DNA from: Bacteroidales bacterium
GTDB taxonomy: Bacteria; Bacteroidota; Bacteroidia; Bacteroidales; UBA932
Length of the DNA stretch: 42,123 bases
Direction of reading: 5' to 3'
NCBI GenBank assembly: GCA_017429205.1
Contig: JAFRPH010000031.1
Coordinates: forward strand, 1-42,123
In this document: positions 17,282 to 25,238 of the stretch, one piece after another
Layout: every line of letters begins with the position of its first letter
How positions within the stretch are numbered: position 1 is the first letter of the stretch
Translations under genes and position numbers: made by a program
The notes under the pieces: model-generated
Databases searched by the model: none
The model's input: the letters and a program-made list of their open reading frames with translations, nothing else
Told to the model about the DNA's origin: nothing

Positions 17282-20200
17282 TTACAGCAAGTTGTCAATG
17301 ATGGGCTTGATGATCCCTTCCATCACCGTGTAGGCCACGGGGCCGGGGTGCAGGTTGTCATACAGGCGGTATTCCTCCTTCATGGACAGCCCGTCGTCGG
17401 CCACCAGGGAGGACCAGTAGTCGCACCAGCTGTAGCCCTTGACGGCGAGATCCTTCAGCATGCCGTTGAGTTCGATGATGTGCGGTCCCTTGTTCTTGGG
17501 ATCGAGCCGGGAATAGGTGTCGTTGTTCGGCGTGACCGTGCAAAGGACCACCTTGATACCGGCGGCGGAGGCCATTTCAGCCATCTGGTAGATGTTCGAG
17601 ACGATCTCCTCCTTGGACACGCCCTGGGCCAGGTCGTTGGTACCGCCCATGATGACGACCACTTGCGGCTCCAGGTCGACGACATCCTTCTGGAAACGGG
17701 CCAGCATCTGGGTGGTGTTCTGGCCGCTGATGCCCTTGTCGACGTAGCCGTTGCCGGCGAAGAAACCGGGATGGAATTTTACGGTGACGTTGGTCCCGTC
17801 GTCCGTCATATAGGAACTGTCGAAGGGAATCAGGATGGGAAAATTCGTCTTGTTGTAACTCCCCGAGGTCCGCGCCCACTGCCAGGTGATGCTGTCGCCC
17901 ACGAAAATGGCCGGGATGCGGGCGGGAACGCTGAGCAGCAGGGGCTGGTCGCCCGTGAGGTCCCAGACCGTCGTCGGCCAGGTCTGATTGATCGCCTGGG
18001 CCGATACTGTCCCTTCATTTCCGGAATACACGTCGGTAATGGAGGCGCCCACGTCATTGGATGCACAGAAAGGAAGCGTCGCGTTCCAACCGATGCAGTT
18101 GGAGAAAGCGGCCACGGTGTCTCCTTGCTTGGCGCACTGCCCCACGAACGAAGCCACATTGGCGCCGCTCCCCGAAATGGACCCCGCCGCATAGCAGTAG
18201 GAGACATTCGTGGCGTAAGCGATGCCGATGAAGCCGCCCACGGGAGAATAGGAACCGCCCACGACTTCGGCCAACGTGTAGCAGTGGCGGATATTTCCGT
18301 TCTGGACAAAGCCGCTGAAACCGCCGCAATTGTTGCCTTTGGCGGTGACGCGGTCGCCGGACACATAGCAATGGTCCGTGGTCTCGTACTGGACCCCGCA
18401 GAAGCCGCCGGTGTTGATGCCGCCGGTGACGTTGGTGCCGGACACGCAGCACTGGGTGGTGGTGACATTGTTTCCGCCGCCGGAGTTGTTGCCCAGCTGG
18501 CCGGCGAAACCGCCGACACGGCCGGCGCTGGCGGCCGAAATCGTGGCTTCGACAACGGCACAGCCATTGAAATTGACACCGCTGATGCAGCTGCCGACAA
18601 AACCGCCGATCCGGGAATTGTTGTTCGTCGTCTGGGCGGTGACGGTGCCGGTGACGTATCGGCAATTGAGGAAGGAGGCATTTTCGGCGACGCCGACAAA
18701 ACCGGCGGTGAAACGCTGTCCCGTCACGTCACCGGTCGCGGCGCAGTCGTTGAAGGCGGCGGAGCCGGAGGCATAGCCGGCGAAACCGCCCACGTAACTG
18801 GCCTGGGCGTTCACCGTGGCCGATGTGGAGCAGGTCGTATACGCGTCGGATACGGTGGCATAGCCGACAAAACCGCCCGTATTGGCGCCACTCGCCGTAA
18901 TCGTCGTGGCTTCATCCACCACACAATTGTTGAAGTTGGCGCCGGCGTAGCCTGTGTAACCCACGAAACCGCCGACATTCTGGACGGCCGCCTTGTTTGC
19001 CGTGATGGTGGTACCCTTCACTTGACAGTTGATGAAGGAGTGCGCCTGGTAGGATTCGCCGATGAAACCGCCGGTGTAGATTCCGGAGCTCGCCGAAGCC
19101 TGGTTCTGGTTCAACGTAACGCCGTCCACCTCGCAGAAGGTGAAGATGGCGGGCACCTCATACTTGTCGATGCCCGAAATGTCGGCAATGGCGGTAAAGC
19201 CGCCCAGGTGGCTGGTGCCGTTCACAGTCGTATTGATCACCTTGCAGCCAGTGATGGCGCCTTTGCCGCGGACGTGTCCGGCGAAACCGCCGGCAGCCGC
19301 GGTGCTGGTAACGGTAGATTCGGCAACCGTCACATTGGTGCAAGTGGCCACGCGGGAATAATCATTCTGCGTGGTGCCCAGGAAACCGGCGATCACGCCG
19401 CTCTTGGAGGTGGCGTTGATGGTGGCCCCGCTGAAGGTGACATCGGAAAGGGATCCGTACAGCACGCCGGCGAAACTCGCGTAAGCGACGCCGCTGGACT
19501 TCAGGCCGCTGATGGTATGGCCGCGGCCGTCCAGGTCGATTCCCTTGTCGAACGGAGCCACGTTGTTCAGCGGAACCCAGTTATCGATGCTGCTGGCATC
19601 GATGTCTTCCATCAGCTGGAAATACTTGATGGTCTCGCTCTCCAGGATGCCGTTTTTGTGCATGTTGTTCAGGTGACGGGCGTTCGCGATGAGATATGGA
19701 TTCTGCCAGGAGCCGTCCCCGCACACGAAATCCGACAAAGCGAGTTTCACGCCCGTGATGGAGTTCATCTTGCCGCCCTCGATGGCCTTGTCGCCCGAAA
19801 TGGTGATGACGGACGTGTACACTTCGTTGTCCGTATCGGTGGCGGCCACCGTGATCTTGGAGCCGTCAGGGAGATTCTCGCCGTCCCAGGACAGCATCAT
19901 ATAGGCGGTAAGCACCTGATTGTCACCGGAGACATCGACATCCTCCAGCGGCAGCGTATAGTTCAGGCCGTCGATCCAAACCGCCGCTTTCTTCAGGGTC
20001 GTGACCCCTTCCGGCAGCCGGGCCTGCAGTTTGAGGGCGGCAGCCTCGCGCATGAAGCCGCCGTGCGCCTCGGCCCAGGAAGCGGTGAAGGCGATGTCGG
20101 TATAGGTGTCCACCTCGTCCATGAACGCCTTGTAGCGCAGGTGCGCCGTGGATCCGTTTCCATGCTGGGCGGGATTCGAGAGATCGTCATCCGCCGCATC

Positions 20201-20530
20201 CCAATTCGGATACGTGCCCGGGAACAGGATTTCGAAGGACGTTCCCGGCACTTCCGTCCCTGTGAATTCGGCCTCGTGGGCGGAGATGATGCGGGAGAGG
20301 GTGAAGATGTTGGATGTGGAGCCGGATGTGACCCGGAGACAGTCCCCTTCCTCCCAGGAAAGGGCCAGCTTGCCGTCCTCCGGCGTGAACGCCACGCGGG
20401 TGCCGGCCTCCGGCACGCTCACCCGGATCGTGACCTGCCTGCCGCGGGCATCCTGCCCGTCGATGGGTTTTTCCTTGGCGCAGGCCCCCAGGAGCAGGAG
20501 CCCCGCCAAAGCGATAAGCTTCGCTTTCAT
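17282..20530 (-). CDS. Surface lipoprotein: fimbrillin-like region, GLUG-type repeats and C-terminal SGNH/GDSL hydrolase
   Basis: The product has 1082 residues from the ATG at 20530. The lipobox is LLLGAC (Cys17). A fimbrillin-like region (about 25-260; GTRVAFTPEDGKLALSWEEG) is followed by the shared module with YFQLMEDIDASSIDNWVPLN and DLDGRGHTISGL. Then come about 13 repeats with the core GGFVG/GGFAG/GGFIG (about 390-830), a likely beta-helix. The last 210 residues are an SGNH hydrolase: block I FVGDSITW (Ser near 880), block II GISGQNT, block III GGTND (near 963) and block V DNLHP (Asp-His near 1060). All catalytic residues are present, so a surface esterase or deacylase acting on a glycan or ester is predicted. 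The substrate is unknown. Confidence 0.88.
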   Translation of the reverse strand: MKAKLIALAGLLLLGACAKEKPIDGQDARGRQVTIRVSVPEAGTRVAFTPEDGKLALSWEEGDCLRVTSGSTSNIFTLSRIISAHEAEFTGTEVPGTSFEILFPGTYPNWDAADDDLSNPAQHGNGSTAHLRYKAFMDEVDTYTDIAFTASWAEAHGGFMREAAALKLQARLPEGVTTLKKAAVWIDGLNYTLPLEDVDVSGDNQVLTAYMMLSWDGENLPDGSKITVAATDTDNEVYTSVITISGDKAIEGGKMNSITGVKLALSDFVCGDGSWQNPYLIANARHLNNMHKNGILESETIKYFQLMEDIDASSIDNWVPLNNVAPFDKGIDLDGRGHTISGLKSSGVAYASFAGVLYGSLSDVTFSGATINATSKSGVIAGFLGTTQNDYSRVATCTNVTVAESTVTSTAAAGGFAGHVRGKGAITGCKVINTTVNGTSHLGGFTAIADISGIDKYEVPAIFTFCEVDGVTLNQNQASASSGIYTGGFIGESYQAHSFINCQVKGTTITANKAAVQNVGGFVGYTGYAGANFNNCVVDEATTITASGANTGGFVGYATVSDAYTTCSTSATVNAQASYVGGFAGYASGSAAFNDCAATGDVTGQRFTAGFVGVAENASFLNCRYVTGTVTAQTTNNNSRIGGFVGSCISGVNFNGCAVVEATISAASAGRVGGFAGQLGNNSGGGNNVTTTQCCVSGTNVTGGINTGGFCGVQYETTDHCYVSGDRVTAKGNNCGGFSGFVQNGNIRHCYTLAEVVGGSYSPVGGFIGIAYATNVSYCYAAGSISGSGANVASFVGQCAKQGDTVAAFSNCIGWNATLPFCASNDVGASITDVYSGNEGTVSAQAINQTWPTTVWDLTGDQPLLLSVPARIPAIFVGDSITWQWARTSGSYNKTNFPILIPFDSSYMTDDGTNVTVKFHPGFFAGNGYVDKGISGQNTTQMLARFQKDVVDLEPQVVVIMGGTNDLAQGVSKEEIVSNIYQMAEMASAAGIKVVLCTVTPNNDTYSRLDPKNKGPHIIELNGMLKDLAVKGYSWCDYWSSLVADDGLSMKEEYRLYDNLHPGPVAYTVMEGIIKPIIDNLL

Positions 20531-20543
20531 GATACCTGCCCGA

Positions 20544-20696
20544 TTAGAATGCATCTTCCCAGGGCGAAGGATCGCTGTAGATGGGGTTGTCGTCGTAATC
20601 GTCCAGCTGGGAAGCCAGGAACTGGTATTCCACAGTCAAGGGAACCTCGCGGAGGGTGGGGGTCACATACTCCCTTTTGGCAAGAATGTTTTTCAT
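20544..20696 (-). CDS. Small acidic peptide (50 residues) preceding a surface lipoprotein
   Basis: ATG at 20696 to TAA at 20544-20546, 13 bases before the next lipoprotein ATG and 20 bases after the preceding gene. The peptide starts MKNILAKREYVTPTLREVPL and ends in DDNPIYSDPSPWEDAF. It lacks a signal peptide and is strongly acidic at its C-terminus. It is related to the peptide at 17102-17251. No known family was recognised. The conserved placement before a lipidated surface protein suggests a role in expression, folding or secretion of that protein, which is speculation. Confidence 0.7.
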   Translation of the reverse strand: MKNILAKREYVTPTLREVPLTVEYQFLASQLDDYDDNPIYSDPSPWEDAF

Positions 20697-20716
20697 ATGA
20701 TTGCTGTTTTATTTTA

Positions 20717-23700
20717 CTATTGGGCATCGACGATGACGATCCAGGAGTCGCGCTGCCGCTCACCGCCGTGATCGTGGATTCTGTTGGCGCTTCCCCGGTT
20801 GTCGCAGGGATAGTTGACGACATAATTGTCGGAAGCGAAGGCGCTGTTGCGCACGCACATCGTAGAGGAGCCGCCGCCATCCAGATTGAGGGCATACTGC
20901 GGATTGAAGTGCTGGGCGAGGAATACGGTGAGCCAGTAGGCGCTCATGCCGGTCCCGCCGTAGCCGGTGGCATACCGACCGTCGCAGACGACCATCAGGA
21001 AATGATTCCCTTCGGTAAGCGCCACCGCCGTGCGCGGATAAAGGCCCGTCTGGTGGGTGTAGGGAGCCTCCGACTCCTCCCCTGCAACCTTGGGGTGCAG
21101 ATTCTTGAACTGCTTGCCGACGGGGTTGAAATCCTGGATGAGCATCGGGGCGCTGGACATCAGGCCGGGCCACTCACGGGTGGTGAACAGGTACTGATAG
21201 AAGAGGCGCTCTTCCTGGACAGTCTTCGTCTTGGTCGGCGTCGCGGGGTCATAGCCGTCGAAGGCGATCTTCACGCGGTTTGCGCCGTCAGTGTAGAAAG
21301 TGCCCTCGTTCTTCCAGTTGAGAACGCTGGTGCCGGCGATGTAATCGTTGGGCATCATGGACTCGACGATTCCCTGCGGATACTGAGTCAGGGACGTCCC
21401 GTTCCATACGGTATTGACCTTCAAGGCAATGGAGGCCTTCTCGTAGGCGCCGTTGATGGCTGCCCGGGCGTTCGTGGCCTGGAAAACGCTGGAGCATTCG
21501 GTCGAGGGGTTGGAATAGACCACTTTCACCTGATAATTCGGATTGGAAAGATCCAGGTCCACGACATAGACGTCCTGATACCGGGCGCTCGTGCTGGAAT
21601 CCGGTGTCCAGTTGCCGGCGAAGCGGTAGTAAGTGATGCCGTCTGCCACGGAGGTGACCGTCCAGCCGTTGCCGGCCGTCGGCCGTACCTCGCCAAGACC
21701 GCGCAGGGCGTCGTCTCCCGGCGGAACGAGCGAGGCACCGCTCGTCGGCCTTTCGACCGGCGGCAGGACCTCCACCGCGCCGGTCAGGACCGGCACGGAG
21801 CCCGAAAGATCCCAGACAGACTCACTCCAGCCCAGCGAACGGGCCACGGAGCTGATGGTGGCGCCGGCCGCGGCCGGCTGGCCGTGGTAGGCGAAATCAT
21901 AGCGGTTCGACCCGCACACCAGCGGGTTGCCGGGACCGGCGTTCCCCTGGTTGGTGACCCCGTAACCGAGCTCGGCGTTCTTTTCGCACTCCGAGAAGTC
22001 GATGTCCGGCTTGCGGAAGCCGTCGACGAGATAGTTCTGCGTCGCCGTGAAGCCGACGATCACGCCGCTGCTGTAGTGCTCATTGCCATCCGTGGCGGTA
22101 GAAGAGATGGACTCGTTCCAGGCGATGCAGCCCTCGATATGGTTGTTGGGCTTGTTGGTCGTGTTGTTGCCCTTCGCATCCAGGTTCGCATGGCCGAGGA
22201 TGCCCGCGTACTGGAAGGAACCTTCGACCTTCATCAGCGAGAAGCAGTTGTACATTTCGGATTCGGCCTTGATGAAGCCGCCGCCGATGCCGCCCACCTT
22301 CGAGCCAGCCTTGACGTGGCCCGCCGTCCAGCAGTCGCGGATGGTGGACTTGCCGGTGTCATAGCCGAAGATGCCGCCCACATAGTCCTCGCCGCTCTCG
22401 ATCTCCACATCGGCCGAGCAGGCGGTGATGTTGGCACCCCAAATCCGGCCGAAGAGGCCGCCCGTTCCGTTCTTGTTGCCGCCCGCGGAATACACCCGGC
22501 CCTGGACGTGGACGCGATGCGCCTCGCCCGGCAGGTTTGTCGTGCCGCAATAGCTGCCCGCGATACCCGTGGCTCCGCCGTTGGCATTTTCGATCACGGC
22601 GTTCGTGAAAGCCACGTCGTGGCAGTTTCCGTACAGCACGCCGAAGAAGCTCGGATAGCTGGAATGCGTAGACATGAAATTGCCGATCGTATGGCCGTCG
22701 CCGTCGAAGTCGATGAGGTATTCGTAGGGCGACGCATAGTTGAGTGGAATCCAGTCGATGCCGCCGAGGTCGATGTTGTCGACCAGGCGGAAATAGACCT
22801 TTTGCTGGCTCTTCAGGACGCCGTCAGCGTGCATATTGTTCAACTGACTGGCGCTGGAGATGAGATAGGGCTCCGCGGCCGAGCCGTCGCCGCCCGCAAA
22901 GAGCTTCCGGGCGAAGCCGGTCTTGATCACGATGGTGTTCTGCGCGCCGGCCATCAGGGTCATCGCGTCCGGTTCCTTGGTGGCGGACCAGGCGGTGCCG
23001 TCCGCGTCCTCGACGGTCACGGTGAAGTCGTTCCCGCCCAGGGAGACGTCTTCCCAGCCGCACTGGGCATAGGCCGTCAGGATGCGGTCCGCGCCGAGGA
23101 CGATGCCCTGGAGCTTGACAGCAATGTCTTCCTCGCCGAGCCCGTGCAGGAAGACCCGCACCGGGTTCGAGACGCCGGCGGGCAGGGTGAGGACGAACTT
23201 CACGATGCCGCCCCGGTTCAGGGAGGTGCCGGGATGTTCGGCCACCCAGGCGTCCGAGAAGGTGATTTCGGGAAGATCCTCCTTGGAGACGCCGCTCAGC
23301 TTGGCCGTGAACACCAGATGGTCCGTACTTCCGTTGCCCACCTGCGTGAGGGCCGGATTTCCGGCCTCGGCTTCCGCCACGGAGGCATAGGTGCCCGGGC
23401 AAATGATATCAAAACGGCTTCCGGCCACTTCGGGACCGGTGAAACAGGCCCAATGGTCCGTGAAGCCGGGCTCGATGTCGTACACCGCCGAGGCGCCGCC
23501 GCTGATGACGCGGATGCAGTCGCCTTCTTTCCAGGCCAGGTGCAGGCCAGGCCCGCTTTCGGGCGTGGAGAAGCCCGCCCGGGTGACCGTCTTTTCCGGC
23601 AGCGAGGCGCGGATGGTCATCACGGAGCCCCGTTCGGTGACAGGATCCTGCTCGCGAACGCATCCCGCCAAGACGGAAAGGGTCAGAGCCAACGCTAGAA

Positions 23701-23722
23701 AAAGGACTCTTTTGCTGTTCAT
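20717..23722 (-). CDS. Surface lipoprotein: fimbrillin-like region, GLUG-type repeats and C-terminal phosphodiester glycosidase (NAGPA-like) domain
   Basis: The product has 1001 residues. The signal peptide ends in VLAGC (Cys21). About 30-290 is fimbrillin-like (VTRAGFSTPESGPGLHLAWK). The shared module follows with YFRLVDNIDLGGIDWIPLN and FDGDGHTIGNF. GLUG-type repeats at about 380-600 include GGLFGRI, GGIFGYD, GGIGGGF and AGILGHA. From about 683 to the end is a phosphodiester glycosidase domain: RTAVALTEGN, VVCDGR, GMSAYWLTVFLAQHF and the hallmark ALNLDGGGSSTMC, as in the enzyme that removes GlcNAc from GlcNAc-1-phosphodiesters. A role in trimming phosphodiester-linked sugars at the cell surface is inferred. 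First gene of its operon. Confidence 0.87.
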   Translation of the reverse strand: MNSKRVLFLALALTLSVLAGCVREQDPVTERGSVMTIRASLPEKTVTRAGFSTPESGPGLHLAWKEGDCIRVISGGASAVYDIEPGFTDHWACFTGPEVAGSRFDIICPGTYASVAEAEAGNPALTQVGNGSTDHLVFTAKLSGVSKEDLPEITFSDAWVAEHPGTSLNRGGIVKFVLTLPAGVSNPVRVFLHGLGEEDIAVKLQGIVLGADRILTAYAQCGWEDVSLGGNDFTVTVEDADGTAWSATKEPDAMTLMAGAQNTIVIKTGFARKLFAGGDGSAAEPYLISSASQLNNMHADGVLKSQQKVYFRLVDNIDLGGIDWIPLNYASPYEYLIDFDGDGHTIGNFMSTHSSYPSFFGVLYGNCHDVAFTNAVIENANGGATGIAGSYCGTTNLPGEAHRVHVQGRVYSAGGNKNGTGGLFGRIWGANITACSADVEIESGEDYVGGIFGYDTGKSTIRDCWTAGHVKAGSKVGGIGGGFIKAESEMYNCFSLMKVEGSFQYAGILGHANLDAKGNNTTNKPNNHIEGCIAWNESISSTATDGNEHYSSGVIVGFTATQNYLVDGFRKPDIDFSECEKNAELGYGVTNQGNAGPGNPLVCGSNRYDFAYHGQPAAAGATISSVARSLGWSESVWDLSGSVPVLTGAVEVLPPVERPTSGASLVPPGDDALRGLGEVRPTAGNGWTVTSVADGITYYRFAGNWTPDSSTSARYQDVYVVDLDLSNPNYQVKVVYSNPSTECSSVFQATNARAAINGAYEKASIALKVNTVWNGTSLTQYPQGIVESMMPNDYIAGTSVLNWKNEGTFYTDGANRVKIAFDGYDPATPTKTKTVQEERLFYQYLFTTREWPGLMSSAPMLIQDFNPVGKQFKNLHPKVAGEESEAPYTHQTGLYPRTAVALTEGNHFLMVVCDGRYATGYGGTGMSAYWLTVFLAQHFNPQYALNLDGGGSSTMCVRNSAFASDNYVVNYPCDNRGSANRIHDHGGERQRDSWIVIVDAQ

Positions 23723-23755
23723 AAGTCTTTGATTTTGCTTACATTATAAGTACTA

Positions 23756-23763
23756 CAAAATTA
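23756..23763 (-). promoter_or_regulatory. Possible -7 element for the surface-lipoprotein operon
   Basis: TAATTTTG on the minus strand matches TAnnTTTG, about 33 bases before the ATG at 23722. No clear -33 TTTG is found 19-21 bases upstream, so it may need an activator or an alternative sigma factor. The rest of 23764-23959 is AT-rich with no gene. It contains two small inverted repeats, CTTGAA/TTCAAG and ATGGG/CCCAT, which could be regulatory. Confidence 0.35.
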
Positions 23764-23959
23764 AGCAATTCATTAGTCCGATGACCCCCCTTGAACCGAA
23801 TTAGTAGACATTCAAGATGGGTATTTTTCCCATAAACAATTTATAATCAAACGAATATGACAACCGCATAAATCCCGAAATAGTAGTTGCAAACCCCGTC
23901 GACAACGAGATTCTTTCCATTATCCACCACCTCCCTGTTCATAAATTTTGCAAGAAATA

Positions 23960-23992
23960 TTTGCAGAATTGCCTCGGAAAACAGTAAATTTG
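23960..23992 (+). promoter_or_regulatory. Promoter of the pyrimidine operon
   Basis: TTTG (23960-23963), 21 bases, then TAAATTTG (23985-23992) is a full match to the Bacteroidota housekeeping consensus. Transcription should start near 23998, giving a leader of about 125 bases before pyrC. Confidence 0.8.
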
Positions 23993-24010
23993 CAATCCGG
24001 AATGTTGAGT

Positions 24011-24097
24011 ATGTCCATCATATCCCAGACACTCGGCATCGGTCGGACCGATGAGGTCCTCATTTTTCTTTTTTTATTGATTCACAGGCAGCCCTGA
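24011..24097 (+). CDS. Leader peptide of the pyrimidine operon (28 residues)
   Basis: ATG 24011 to TGA 24095-24097; an in-frame ATG at 24002 would add three residues. The codons run through a hairpin (24037-24053) and then through a U-rich tract (24062-24079) that encodes IFLFLL, ending IHRQP. The stop codon is exactly in the loop of the following terminator hairpin. The arrangement, and even the wording of the end, recall the E. coli pyrBI leader peptide (PFFFPLITHSQP). The peptide itself is probably not functional; translating it would couple ribosome position to termination. No homology search was possible. Confidence 0.75.
   Translation: MSIISQTLGIGRTDEVLIFLFLLIHRQP
24037..24079 (+). promoter_or_regulatory. 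Putative pause hairpin and U-rich UTP-sensing tract of the pyr attenuator
   Basis: CATCGGT (24037-24043) and ACCGATG (24047-24053) form a 7-bp hairpin. After 8 bases comes ATTTTTCTTTTTTTATTG (24062-24079), with runs of five and seven T. When UTP is low, polymerase should slow here and let the ribosome catch up. A competing pairing, GGACC/GGTCC (24045-24049 with 24055-24059), is mutually exclusive with the hairpin. Confidence 0.6.
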
Positions 24098-24114
24098 CGG
24101 GTTGTCTTTTTTTT
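24087..24114 (+). terminator. Attenuator terminator in the pyr leader
   Basis: GGCAGCCC (24087-24094) pairs with GGGTTGTC (24099-24106) with two G-U pairs, around the 4-base loop TGAC, and is followed by eight T (24107-24114). It lies upstream of pyrC, not at an operon end, and its loop contains the leader stop codon. A ribosome finishing the leader would cover both arms and prevent termination. Confidence 0.8.
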
Positions 24115-24125
24115 ATATGTGCAGT

Positions 24126-25238
24126 ATGGTAACGCTCCCCGCTTTCGCCGACCTCCACGTACATTTCCGTGAGCCGGGACAGACTTGGAAAGAGACCATC
24201 CGCAGCGGCAGCCGGGCCGCCGCGCGGGGCGGGTACACCCTCGTGTGCGCGATGCCAAACCTGAATCCCGTGCCGGACACCCTCGAGCATCTGGCCGTCG
24301 AGCAGGAAGCCATCGACCGGGACGCCCTGATCCGGGTGCTCCCCTACGGTTCCATCACCCTCGGCCGCCTCGGAAAGGAACTGGTCGATTTCCACGCGCT
24401 CAAAGGCCGTTGCGTGGCCTTCTCCGACGACGGCAGCGGGGTCCAGAGCCAGGAAATGATGCGGAATGCGATGCGCGCGGCCGCCGCCGAAGACGTCATC
24501 ATCGCCGCCCATTGCGAAGACAACACCCTCCTGCACGGAGGTTATATCCACGACGGCCGTTACTGCCGCGAACACGGACATAAAGGAATCTGCTCCGAAA
24601 GCGAATGGGGCCAGATCGCCCGGGACTTGGAGCTGGCCGCCGAGACCGGATGCCGGTACCACGTCTGCCACATCTCCACCGCCAAAAGCGTGGACATCAT
24701 CCGCCAGGCCAAGAAAAGCGGCGTGCAAGTGACCTGCGAGACCGGCCCCCACTACCTCACCCTCTGCGAGGACGACCTCCAGGAGGACGGACGCTTCAAG
24801 ATGAATCCTCCGCTGCGGTCCGCCGAGGACCGGGAGGCCCTGATCGAAGGGCTGGCGGACGGAACCATCGACGTCGTCGCGACGGACCACGCGCCCCACT
24901 CGGCCGAGGAGAAATCCAAGGGCCTCGCGGGCAGCGCGATGGGCATCGTGGGCCTGGAGACCGCCTTCCCGGTGCTCTACACCCGCCTGGTGAAGACCGG
25001 CCGCATCGGCCTGGACCGCCTCGTGGAAGTCCTGTCCACTGCTCCGCGCCGCATCTTCCGGCTCCCGGAAGCGCCCCAGGACTGGGTGGAAGTGGACCTC
25101 GACACCCCCTACCTCATCCGCAGCGCCGAATTCGCCTCGATGGGCCGGGCGACGCCGTTCGAGGGCTGGGAGGTGTACGGAAGGATCCTCAGGACCGTCA
25201 TGAATGGAAAAACAGTATATAACAACTTGACAAAATGA
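24126..25238 (+). CDS. pyrC: Dihydroorotase (class I)
   Basis: PyrC cyclises carbamoyl aspartate to dihydroorotate. The product is 370 residues from the ATG at 24126 (MVTLPAFADLHVHFREPG); an ATG at 24117 would add three residues. The metal ligands His11 and His13 are in LHVHFRE. Later come AMPNLNPVPDT, the ligand His in AAHCEDNTL, HISTAKSVDIIRQAK, ETGPHYL, FKMNPPLRS and the catalytic Asp in VATDHAPHS. It begins 11 bases after the attenuator T-run and overlaps carA by 4 bases. Confidence 0.95.
   Translation: MVTLPAFADLHVHFREPGQTWKETIRSGSRAAARGGYTLVCAMPNLNPVPDTLEHLAVEQEAIDRDALIRVLPYGSITLGRLGKELVDFHALKGRCVAFSDDGSGVQSQEMMRNAMRAAAAEDVIIAAHCEDNTLLHGGYIHDGRYCREHGHKGICSESEWGQIARDLELAAETGCRYHVCHISTAKSVDIIRQAKKSGVQVTCETGPHYLTLCEDDLQEDGRFKMNPPLRSAEDREALIEGLADGTIDVVATDHAPHSAEEKSKGLAGSAMGIVGLETAFPVLYTRLVKTGRIGLDRLVEVLSTAPRRIFRLPEAPQDWVEVDLDTPYLIRSAEFASMGRATPFEGWEVYGRILRTVMNGKTVYNNLTK

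Noticed and set aside
15956..23698. A 2580-codon open frame on the plus strand, antisense to the surface lipoproteins
   Set aside because: It runs across two gene boundaries and two small genes on the other strand, its translation is low-complexity (rich in Gly, Val, His, Arg, Asp) with no motif, and such frames arise from GC-rich third positions. The minus-strand genes have signal peptides and recognisable domains.
24001..24125. PyrR-binding attenuator of the Bacillus type in the pyr leader
   Set aside because: The conserved PyrR-binding loop was not found and there is no pyrR gene in the window. The translated U-rich leader explains the structure better.
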